Source of the DNA: Thermoleophilia bacterium
GTDB taxonomy: Bacteria; Actinomycetota; Thermoleophilia; Miltoncostaeales; Miltoncostaeaceae
Reading direction: 5' to 3'
NCBI GenBank assembly: GCA_016463385.1
Contig: JAEMRL010000028.1
Coordinates: forward strand, 1 to 11,943
DNA length: 11,943 nt
This document shows positions 6,766 to 11,943 of this stretch, piece after piece; within the stretch, counting starts at the first letter, position 1; the number at the start of each line of letters is the position of its first letter. The translations under genes were made by a program, and so were the position numbers. Under the pieces are notes generated by a model. That model had not been told where the DNA came from and searched no databases. It saw nothing but the letters and a program-made list of their open reading frames with translations.

Positions 6766-7601
6766 CCGGCGTGGCCGGGGACGGCTTCGGCGCGCGGCTC
6801 TCGGCCGCGGTCGAGGCGCGCGCGAGTCAGCTCGTGCTCGGGCTCGATCCGGACCCCCGGCGCGTGCCCGGCGGAGCCGAGGGCGCGCGCGCCTTCTGCC
6901 GGCGCGCGATCGCCGCCGCGGGCCCGGCCTGCGTCGCGGCGAAGCTCCAGCTCGCGTCCTTCGAGCGCTTCGGCACCGCGGGGTGGGAGGCCTTCGAGCG
7001 CGTGGCCGCGTCCGCCGCCGAGGCCGGCCTGCTGGTGATCGCCGACGCCAAGCGGGGTGACGTGGACGTGAGCAGCCGCGCCTACGCCGACGCCTTCATG
7101 CGCGCGCCGATCGACGCGCTGACGATCAACCCCTCGCTCGGCGGCGACGCGGTGGCCCCCTTCATCGAGGCCGCCGCGCCGGGCGCCCGCGGGCTGTTCG
7201 CCCTTGTCCGCACCTCCAACCCCGGCGCCGCCGACTTCCAGGACCTGCCGCTCGCCTCGGGCGGCCTCTGGCACGAGGAGGTGGCGCGCCGCGTCGCCGA
7301 GTGGGGTGCGCCCGGTGTCGACGGCTCGGGCCTCTCGGCGCTCGGCGCCGTGGTCGGGGCGACCGTCCCGGAGCGGATCGCCGCCCTGCGCGCGCTGATG
7401 CCCCACCAGCCGTTCCTGATCCCCGGCGTCGGTGCCCAGGGCGGCCGCGCGGAGGACCTCGGCGCGGCCTTCGGCGGCCGCGCCGCCGGGGCGCTCGTCG
7501 CCGCGAGCCGGGCGATCATCTTCGCCGAGAGCCCGCGACGCGCCGCCGAGGAACTGCGGGCGACGCTGTGGAGCACCTACGAGGACTCGCTCGCCGGCTG
7601 A
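6744..7601 (+). CDS. pyrF: Orotidine 5'-phosphate decarboxylase (group 2 PyrF)
   Basis: 285 residues from GTG 6744. It decarboxylates OMP to UMP, the last step of de novo pyrimidine synthesis, in the cytosol. It is of the longer mycobacterial/group-2 type, near its usual 270-285 residues. Motifs in order: LVLGLDPDPRR (about 30-40, substrate-binding Asp35), CVAAKLQLASFERFG (Lys67), VIADAKRGD (98-106, catalytic Lys103 and Asp106), TINPSLGGDAVAPFIEAA, LFALVRTSNPGA, VGATVPERI and PFLIPGVGAQGG, closing with SRAIIFA. Two starts compete. GTG 6744 follows a -10 element by six bases. GTG 6762 overlaps the AEC stop as GTGA and would give a protein six residues shorter. I prefer 6744 because the same spacing precedes other genes here. 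A strong hairpin follows the stop. The other pyrimidine genes are not in the window. Confidence 0.93.
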   Translation: MAGDPPVTGVAGDGFGARLSAAVEARASQLVLGLDPDPRRVPGGAEGARAFCRRAIAAAGPACVAAKLQLASFERFGTAGWEAFERVAASAAEAGLLVIADAKRGDVDVSSRAYADAFMRAPIDALTINPSLGGDAVAPFIEAAAPGARGLFALVRTSNPGAADFQDLPLASGGLWHEEVARRVAEWGAPGVDGSGLSALGAVVGATVPERIAALRALMPHQPFLIPGVGAQGGRAEDLGAAFGGRAAGALVAASRAIIFAESPRRAAEELRATLWSTYEDSLAG

Positions 7602-7621
7602 GCCCCGGGGCCGTTCTCATC

Positions 7622-7665
7622 GGCCCCCGCGGTTGCCGGCCGGACCTCCGGCGCCCGCGGGGGCC
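7622..7665. terminator. Large inverted repeat between convergent genes, likely bidirectional terminator
   Basis: GGCCCCCGCGG (7622-7632) and CCGCGGGGGCC (7655-7665) are perfect 11-base complements. An inner stem GCCGG/CCGGC (7635-7639 with 7648-7652) sits inside. It lies between the stops of pyrF (+) and the isochorismatase-like gene (-), where a terminator for both strands is expected. There is no T-tract on either side, as is common for actinobacterial hairpin terminators. Confidence 0.6.
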
Positions 7666-7704
7666 GTCCCGCCGCCCGTGGAGGAACGGCGAGATCTGTG
7701 ACGG

Positions 7705-8286
7705 TCAGGCCGTGGCGGCGCCGAGCAGGGTCGCGATGCTCTCGCAGGAGAGCACCTCCGCCCCGCGGCGGCGCTGCACCGCGAGCGCGCTGTCGCGCAC
7801 GCCGGACGGCTCCCCGGGCTCACCGCTCCGCGCCGCGGTGGCGTCGGAGGAGAGCACCGTGCGCAGCCGGCGCTCGATCGCCTCGCAGGCGGTCGCCGAG
7901 CAGCTGTCGGCGCTCATCAGCCCGGCGATGATGACCGTCTCGACGTCGCGATCGGCCAGCTCCCGATAGAGCGGCGTCCCGGCGAACGCGCCGGCCGCGC
8001 GGGTCGCGATGACCGGCTCCCCGGGCAGGGGCTCGACCTCCGGGCGGATCGCGATCGCGGTCGTCCCCGGCCGCAGGGGCGGCCCGCCGTGCCCGCCGGG
8101 CACGTGCCGGACGTGGATCACGTGCGCCCCCGCGCCGCGGACGCTCCTGAGCAGGTCCGCGGCCATCGCCATCGCCGACAGCCCGTCCAGGAGCTCCGGC
8201 GAGCCGACCGCCGCCACGTACTCCTCGCGGGCGTCGATCATGAGCAGCGCGGTGTGTTCCGGTGGAAGCGGTGCGGCGGATATCAC
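7705..8286 (-). CDS. Isochorismatase-fold (cysteine hydrolase-like) protein with altered catalytic positions
   Basis: 193 residues from GTG 8286, which has GGGAGG four bases upstream. The frame extends 23 codons further upstream, but those residues are Pro/Arg-rich and precede the fold. The fold is recognisable: HTALLMIDAREEYV (about 11-24), GAHVIHVRHVPGGHG (about 54-67), PGEPVIATRAAGAFAGTPL (about 88-106) and VIIAGLMSADSCSATACEAI (about 118-137). Family members use an Asp-Lys-Cys triad to hydrolyse amides, vinyl ethers or nicotinamide. Asp18 is present. The Lys position before the GAF motif appears to be Thr95 (Arg96 next), and the Cys position six residues after Gly122 is Ser128, with Cys129 one residue later. 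The usual Gln after the Asp region is Arg. It may be non-hydrolytic or use changed chemistry. It is a single gene, convergent with pyrF and divergent from the carboxypeptidase gene. No substrate is suggested. Confidence 0.8.
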   Translation of the reverse strand: MISAAPLPPEHTALLMIDAREEYVAAVGSPELLDGLSAMAMAADLLRSVRGAGAHVIHVRHVPGGHGGPPLRPGTTAIAIRPEVEPLPGEPVIATRAAGAFAGTPLYRELADRDVETVIIAGLMSADSCSATACEAIERRLRTVLSSDATAARSGEPGEPSGVRDSALAVQRRRGAEVLSCESIATLLGAATA

Positions 8287-8290
8287 GCGG

Positions 8291-8296
8291 CCTCCC
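8291..8296 (-). promoter_or_regulatory. Shine-Dalgarno site (GGGAGG) supporting the GTG start of the isochorismatase-like gene
   Basis: On the minus strand GGGAGG lies four bases before GTG 8286. It supports this start over the longer frame beginning at 8355. The 109-base gap between the two divergent starts (8287-8395) shows no clear -10 element facing this gene. Confidence 0.5.
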
Positions 8297-8383
8297 GGCG
8301 GACGGGTGCGGGGGTTCGCTGGGGTGTACGGGCGACCCGGGCGGCCGGACCACATTCCGCAACCGATGCGACCGCCCTGGGGG

Positions 8384-8389
8384 TAGAGT
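8384..8389 (+). promoter_or_regulatory. Putative -10 element (TAGAGT) for the carboxypeptidase-kinase operon, leaderless start
   Basis: GGGGGTAGAGT is followed by six bases (CACCGA) and the GTG at 8396. It fits TAnnnT with the spacing seen at the GH15 and pyrF starts. There is no Shine-Dalgarno sequence. The -35 region is not recognisable. Confidence 0.6.
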
Positions 8390-8395
8390 CACCGA

Positions 8396-9526
8396 GTGCT
8401 GCGCCTCCGGGCACTCGCGTTCCTCGCCGTGCTGGCCTCGGTGATCCCGTTCCCGGTCGCGTGGGCGGCGCCCCCGACGGTCGACGCGGCGGCCTATATC
8501 CTCGTCGACCCGGCGACCGGCGAGACGCTCGCGCAGCGCGCACCCGATCGGAAGCTCCCGATGGCCAGCACCACCAAGATCATGACCGCCCTCGTCGCCC
8601 TCGACGGTGCCGAGCTCGACGACCGGGTCACCGTGCCCCCGGCGGCCGAGGCGATCGGCGGCTCGACCGGCTTCCTCCGGGCGGGGGAGACCCTGACCGT
8701 GCGCGATCTGCTGACGGCGCTGCTCGTGCCGAGCGGCAACGACGCGGCCATCGCGCTCGCCCAGGGGGTGGCCGGCTCGCAGGAGGCGTTCGTGGCGCTG
8801 ATGAACGAGCGCGCCGCGGCGATCGGCCTCACCGGCACCCGCTACGCCAACCCGCACGGCCTCGACGAGCCGGGGCACCACTCCACGGTCCGCGACATGG
8901 TGCGCCTCGGCATCGTCGCGATGCGCGACCCCGTCCTGCGGGGGATCGTCGGCTCGCGCACGGCCCGCATACCCGGTCCCTTCGGCGAGGGCACCCGCTT
9001 CTACGAGTCGGAGAACGCCCTGCTCGACATCGATCCCGATGCCGACGGCATCAAGACCGGTATGACCGACGGGGCCGGCTACTCGCTGATGGCCCGCGCC
9101 CGGCGGCCGCGCCTCGGGGTGCAGCTCCAGGCGGCCATCATCGGCTCCCCGAGCTCGGAGGCGCGGGCGCGCGACGCCAAGCGGCTCCTCGACTGGGGCT
9201 TCGCGCAGTACGCATCGGCCACCGTCTCCGACGGGGCGACCGAGCTCGGCCGCGTGCCCGTCGACGGGCGCCCCGGCGTGGAGGTGCCCTACCGCGCGGT
9301 CACCCCTCTGAACGCCCCGGTGCGGCTCGGCGTGCCGATCACCCAGACGCTCGTCGCCCCGGCGGAGGTGCGCGGGCCGGTCGCGGCCGGCCAGGTACTC
9401 GGCACCGTGACGCTGAGCCAGGGCGACCACGTGCTCGGCCGCCGCGACCTCGTCGCGACCCGCGGCGAGGACGGCCCGGGTCTCTGGGACCATGTCCGCT
9501 CCGGAGTGGGGAACCTGTTCCCGTGA
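8396..9526 (+). CDS. Secreted D-alanyl-D-alanine carboxypeptidase (DacA/DacF type, penicillin-binding protein, peptidase S11)
   Basis: 376 residues. It trims the terminal D-Ala from peptidoglycan pentapeptides outside the membrane. A signal peptide covers about 1-24 (LRLRALAFLAVLASVIPFP, ending AWA before AP). All three penicillin-binding motifs are intact: S58-T-T-K61 with nucleophile Ser58, S113-G-N115, and K220-T-G222. The segment ANPHGLDEPGHHSTVRDM is typical of S11 enzymes. The region after about 255 fits the PBP5 C-terminal beta domain. The last residues (GLWDHVRSGVGNLFP) could form the short amphipathic membrane anchor usual in this family. The GTG at 8396 is chosen because the signal peptide begins there and a -10 element ends six bases upstream. 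The stop overlaps the start of the PfkB-type kinase gene (GTGA), so the two are probably translated together. The family assignment is firm; the paralogue (A or F type) is not. Confidence 0.93.
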   Translation: MLRLRALAFLAVLASVIPFPVAWAAPPTVDAAAYILVDPATGETLAQRAPDRKLPMASTTKIMTALVALDGAELDDRVTVPPAAEAIGGSTGFLRAGETLTVRDLLTALLVPSGNDAAIALAQGVAGSQEAFVALMNERAAAIGLTGTRYANPHGLDEPGHHSTVRDMVRLGIVAMRDPVLRGIVGSRTARIPGPFGEGTRFYESENALLDIDPDADGIKTGMTDGAGYSLMARARRPRLGVQLQAAIIGSPSSEARARDAKRLLDWGFAQYASATVSDGATELGRVPVDGRPGVEVPYRAVTPLNAPVRLGVPITQTLVAPAEVRGPVAAGQVLGTVTLSQGDHVLGRRDLVATRGEDGPGLWDHVRSGVGNLFP

Positions 9527-10470
9527 TCGTCACCGTCACGCTCAACGCCGCCCTCGACCGCACCGTGCGGGTGCCGAACTTCCAGCTCGGCGCACGCCAC
9601 CGCGCCGACGCCTCCCTGCGCCTTCCGGGCGGCAAGGGCGTCAACGTCGCGCGCGCCCTGAAGTCGCTCGGCCAGCCGGTCATCGCCACCGGCCTCGCGG
9701 GCGGCCGGGCCGGCACGTACATCATCGAGGAACTGACGGCCGAGGGCATCCTCAACGACTTCGTCCGGATCTCGGGGGAGTCGCGCACGAGCACCGCCGT
9801 CATCGACCCCACCAACAACCAGCAGACCGAGATCAACGAGTGGGGCCCCTCGGTCGACAAGGCCGAGCTCGACGTGCTGCTCGACAAGATCCGCTACCTC
9901 TCCAAGGGCGCCGACGTCTTCGTGCTGGCCGGCTCGCTGCCGCGCGACGTGCCCGTCGACTACTACGAGCGGCTGCTGCGCGAGCTGCGCCGCGAGAAGA
10001 TGATCACCGCGGTGGACGCCTCGGGCCCCGCGCTGCGGTCGGCCCTCTCGGCCGAGCCGAGCGTCGTCAGCCCGAACGTCCGCGAGGCCGAGGAGATCGT
10101 CGGCCACGAGTTCGGCGACGAGGACGACATCGCCGCCGCCGCCGAGATGATCATCCAGATGGGCGCCGCCAGCGCGATCATCCACCACGAGGACGGCTGC
10201 GTGGCGCGCATCCGCCCCGAGGGCGCCAAGCAGCACCGCACCTACCGGGCGCGCCTGCCGCGGCGCACCGACGTGGTCTCCACCGTCGGCTCCGGGGACG
10301 CCCTGCTCGCCGGCTATCTGTCGGCGCTCTACGGGCACCAGCCGCCCGAGGCGGCGCTGTCGCTGGCGGTGGCCTGCGGCGCCGCCAACACGCAGCGCTT
10401 CGGCGCCGGCGTGTTCGATCCGTCCGACGTCGAGTCGCTCATGCGGCGCGTCGAGGTGGTGGCCGATTGA
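9523..10470 (+). CDS. PfkB-family sugar-phosphate kinase (1-phosphofructokinase / hexose-phosphate kinase type)
   Basis: 315 residues, standard for the 1-phosphofructokinase/LacC/Pfk-2 branch of the ribokinase superfamily, which phosphorylates a sugar phosphate with ATP in the cytosol. The N-terminus VIVTVTLNAALDRTV is typical, with Asp in the LNAALD motif binding the sugar. The first PfkB signature is GGKGVNVARAL at 36-46. The second is VVSTVGSGDALLAGYL, with catalytic base Asp259 in the GSGD anion-hole motif; a Ser in that motif is usual in the FruK/LacC branch. VSPNVREAEEIVG marks the nucleotide-side region. Its start GTG 9523 overlaps the carboxypeptidase stop, with GGAG and GGGG about 11-16 bases upstream. 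No PTS transporter or fructose-bisphosphate aldolase gene is adjacent, so the choice between fructose 1-phosphate, fructose 6-phosphate and tagatose 6-phosphate is open. Confidence 0.88.
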   Translation: MIVTVTLNAALDRTVRVPNFQLGARHRADASLRLPGGKGVNVARALKSLGQPVIATGLAGGRAGTYIIEELTAEGILNDFVRISGESRTSTAVIDPTNNQQTEINEWGPSVDKAELDVLLDKIRYLSKGADVFVLAGSLPRDVPVDYYERLLRELRREKMITAVDASGPALRSALSAEPSVVSPNVREAEEIVGHEFGDEDDIAAAAEMIIQMGAASAIIHHEDGCVARIRPEGAKQHRTYRARLPRRTDVVSTVGSGDALLAGYLSALYGHQPPEAALSLAVACGAANTQRFGAGVFDPSDVESLMRRVEVVAD

Positions 10471-10517
10471 GCGGATTCTCACGCGCCGGGCAGGAGACGG
10501 GCGGCCGACCCCGACGC

Positions 10518-10523
10518 TAGGAT
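10518..10523 (+). promoter_or_regulatory. Putative -10 element (TAGGAT) for guaB3
   Basis: TAGGAT occurs in CGCTAGGATC, identical over ten bases to the -10 region of the GH15 gene on the other strand. Initiation about seven bases downstream would give a leader of about 120 bases before guaB3. No other TAnnnT element is seen between the kinase stop and guaB3. The -35 region is not recognisable. Confidence 0.5.
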
Positions 10524-10539
10524 CCCAGGATCATTTCTC

Positions 10540-10617
10540 ATGGGCACCGATCGACATCCGAAGGCACGACCGACCCAGGTCCGGCGACGACGCCGAGCCT
10601 GGGTTTTCCCGTCCTGA
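10540..10617 (+). other. Possible 25-codon leader ORF with five consecutive Arg codons (speculative)
   Basis: An ATG at 10540 opens MGTDRHPKARPTQ, followed by VRRRRRAWVFPS and TGA. The five Arg codons (CGG CGA CGA CGC CGA, 10582-10596) fall inside the hairpin stem, so a ribosome there would prevent it from folding. AGGA lies nine bases before the ATG. Against real coding: about nine of 25 codons end in A or T, whereas neighbouring genes almost always end in G or C, so the segment may instead be structured, untranslated RNA. Confidence 0.25.
10573..10607 (+). terminator. Intrinsic-terminator-like hairpin in the guaB3 leader (possible attenuator)
   Basis: ACCCAGG (10573-10579) pairs with CCTGGGT (10598-10604). 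After one G-U pair and one mismatch the stem continues as CGGCG/CGCCG (10582-10586 with 10591-10595), closed by an ACGA loop. A run of four T (10604-10607) follows directly. It is the only hairpin in the window with a T-run. It lies downstream of the only visible guaB3 -10 element and 45 bases before the guaB3 start, so it may attenuate guaB3. It could otherwise be the terminator of the kinase operon. No known riboswitch class was recognised in the leader. Confidence 0.6.
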
Positions 10618-10652
10618 GGGGCCGTTCGGGCAGACGTGGCGGGGGGCGCTGA

Positions 10653-11810
10653 GTGGAGATCGAGATCGGGCGGGGCAAGAAGGGGCGGCGCGCGTACGGG
10701 CTGGACGAGATCGCGATCGTGCCGAGCAGGCGGACGCGCGATCCCGAGGACGTCGATCTCACGTGGAAGCTCGACGGGCACACGTTCGAGCTGCCGCTCC
10801 TGGCGTCGGCGATGGACGGGGTGGTCGACACCCGCACCGCGGGCATCATCGGGAAGATCGGCGGCCTGGCCGTCCTCAACCTCGAGGGCATCCAGACCCG
10901 CTACGAGGAGGCTGACGCCGAGCTGGAGCGCATCTCGAAGATGCCTCCCGCCGAGGCCACGCGGGGCCTCCAGGAGATCTACCAGGAGCCGATCAAGCCC
11001 GAGCTGATCGCGCAGCGGATCAAGGAGGTCAAGGCCCAGGGCGTGACCGTCGCGGGCTCGCTGACGCCGCAGCGGGTCACCGACTACGTCGACATCGCCA
11101 TCGAGGCCGGCCTCGACATCCTGGTGATCCAGGGCACCGTCGTCTCGGCCGAGCACGTCTCCTCGGTGGCCGAGCCGCTCAACCTGAAGCGCTTCATCGC
11201 GGAGCTCCCGGTCCCGGTGATCGTCGGCGGATGCGCCTCGTACCACACGGCCCTGCACCTCATGCGCACCGGAGCGGTCGGCGTGCTGGTCGGCGTCGGC
11301 CCGGGCGCGGCCTGCACCACCCGTCAGGTGATCGGCGTGGGCGTGCCCCAGGCGACGGCCATCGCCGACGCGGCGGGCGCCCGGATGCAGCACCTGATGG
11401 AGACCGGTCAGTACGTGAACGTGATCGCCGACGGCGGCATGGCCTACGCCGGCGACCTCGCCAAGGCGATCGCCTGCGGCGCCGACGCCTGCATGATCGG
11501 CTCCCCGTTCGCCAAGGCGGCCGAGGCGCCCGGCCGCGGCTACCACTGGGGCATGGCGACCTTCCATCCCTCACTGCCGCGCGGAACCCGGGTCAAGACG
11601 ACCACGATCGGCACGCTCGAGGAGATCCTCACCGGCCCGGCGCACGAGAACGACGGCACGCTCAACCTGGTGGGCGGCCTGCGCAGCGCAATGGCCACCT
11701 GCGGGTACGACTCGATCCACAGCTTCCAGAAGTGCGAGGTCATGGTCGCTCCGGCGCTCAAGACCGAGGGCAAGAAGCTGCAGGTCTCGCAGGCCGTGGG
11801 GATGGGCTAG
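10653..11810 (+). CDS. guaB3: GuaB3 family IMP dehydrogenase-related protein
   Basis: 385 residues, the normal size for GuaB3, which lacks the regulatory CBS pair found in GuaB. The N-terminus MEIEIGRGKKGRRAYGLDEI, then AIVPSRRTRDPEDVD, is diagnostic for the family. A TIM barrel follows. The catalytic loop GPGAACTTR carries Cys221, matching the GPGSICTTR loop of IMP dehydrogenase. IADGGMAYAGDLAKAIACGA is the phosphate-binding region, with MIGSPFAKAAEAPGRGYHWG next, then LPRGTRVKTTTIG and NLVGGLRSAMATCGYDSIHS. The expected reaction is NAD-dependent oxidation of IMP to XMP in guanine nucleotide synthesis; IMP dehydrogenase activity has been reported for a cyanobacterial member, but actinobacterial members are less clear. 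The GTG start has GGGGGG six bases upstream. A structured leader precedes the gene and a strong terminator follows it. No canonical guaB or guaA is in the window. Confidence 0.94.
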   Translation: MEIEIGRGKKGRRAYGLDEIAIVPSRRTRDPEDVDLTWKLDGHTFELPLLASAMDGVVDTRTAGIIGKIGGLAVLNLEGIQTRYEEADAELERISKMPPAEATRGLQEIYQEPIKPELIAQRIKEVKAQGVTVAGSLTPQRVTDYVDIAIEAGLDILVIQGTVVSAEHVSSVAEPLNLKRFIAELPVPVIVGGCASYHTALHLMRTGAVGVLVGVGPGAACTTRQVIGVGVPQATAIADAAGARMQHLMETGQYVNVIADGGMAYAGDLAKAIACGADACMIGSPFAKAAEAPGRGYHWGMATFHPSLPRGTRVKTTTIGTLEEILTGPAHENDGTLNLVGGLRSAMATCGYDSIHSFQKCEVMVAPALKTEGKKLQVSQAVGMG

Positions 11811-11846
11811 CCCGGGACCCGCTCACCCGGGGACGCACGGCGTCAC

Positions 11847-11875
11847 AGGCTCGCCCGCGATCAGCGGGCGAGCCT
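11847..11875. terminator. Perfect 12-base-pair hairpin after guaB3
   Basis: AGGCTCGCCCGC (11847-11858) and GCGGGCGAGCCT (11864-11875) are perfect complements around a GATCA loop, 36 bases after the guaB3 stop. It is followed by TCCCCC rather than a T-run. It lies between guaB3 and the end of a probable minus-strand gene and could terminate transcription on both strands. Confidence 0.75.
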
Positions 11876-11895
11876 TCCCCCGGTCCCGCGGCGCC

Positions 11896-11943
11896 TCAGA
11901 TGGACGCGGAGTCGTCGCGCAGCTGGGGCCCCGCCGCCGTGGC
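11896..11943 (-). CDS. C-terminal end of a possible minus-strand gene (cut by window edge)
   Basis: On the minus strand a frame entering from the right edge reads ATAAGPQLRDDSASI and ends in TGA at 11898-11896. All 15 codons end in G or C, and the hairpin between it and guaB3 fits convergent transcription. The product cannot be identified from 15 residues. A plus-strand ATG at 11899 opens an alternative frame to the edge, but it has no Shine-Dalgarno sequence or -10 element before it. Confidence 0.35.
   Translation of the reverse strand, partial: ATAAGPQLRDDSASI

Noticed and set aside
7301..7969. Plus-strand frames spanning the 3' end of pyrF and the convergent gene
   Set aside because: They run across the hairpin and into the antisense of the isochorismatase-like gene, with Arg/Pro-rich products and no motifs.
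8089..9522. A long in-frame extension upstream of the PfkB-type kinase
   Set aside because: This part is an Arg/Pro-rich shadow of the carboxypeptidase gene. The kinase begins at GTG 9523, where the family N-terminus (VTVTLNAALDR) appears.
9289..10482. A 397-codon minus-strand frame opposite the kinase gene
   Set aside because: It is a Gly/Arg/Val/Asp-rich shadow frame without motifs; the plus-strand kinase has both PfkB signatures.
1..11943. Search for tRNA, rRNA, CRISPR repeats, insertion-sequence ends or phage genes
   Set aside because: No cloverleaf with CCA-type end, no spaced direct repeats, no transposase or integrase motif was seen by eye. Composition looks uniform along the window.

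Overview
The window is very GC-rich with strong G/C bias at codon third positions. GTG starts are frequent, and several genes appear to start directly downstream of a TAnnnT -10 element with no ribosome-binding site. With a group-2 PyrF, a GuaB3-type IMP dehydrogenase and a GH15 trehalase-like enzyme, this points to Actinomycetota. A deep-branching class such as Thermoleophilia is my guess from style, not proof.

Layout, left to right. A minus-strand membrane-protein start (1-175, cut by the edge) overlaps the end of a minus-strand GH15 glycosidase (139-2010). From a divergent gap, three plus-strand prepilin-like genes follow with overlapping ends (2143-5784): a PilV-like pilin carrying a long chain of Ig-like domains, a PilW-like prepilin, and a PilX-like protein with a large, probably beta-solenoid, body. 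Next come an AEC-family transporter (5848-6765) and pyrF (from about 6744, overlapping the transporter). A strong hairpin separates pyrF from a convergent minus-strand isochorismatase-fold gene (7705-8286) whose catalytic residues look altered. Divergent from it is a secreted D-Ala-D-Ala carboxypeptidase (8396-9526), coupled by a GTGA overlap to a PfkB-family sugar-phosphate kinase (9523-10470). A structured leader with a terminator-like hairpin precedes guaB3 (10653-11810). A perfect-stem terminator follows, then the last codons of a probable minus-strand gene at the right edge.

How the genes relate. The three pilin genes look like one unit: a minor-pilin tip (priming) complex in V-W-X order, without the motor, platform or peptidase genes, which must be elsewhere. 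pyrF and guaB3 are pyrimidine and purine nucleotide genes but are not in one operon. The carboxypeptidase and kinase share a transcript, joining wall maturation with sugar-phosphate metabolism. No tRNA, rRNA, CRISPR array, insertion sequence or phage gene was recognised, and no gene-free stretch exceeds 300 bases (the longest is 182). The observations most worth following are the possible attenuator in the guaB3 leader, the unusual pilin trio, the repeated leaderless-start signature and the degenerate isochorismatase-like protein.
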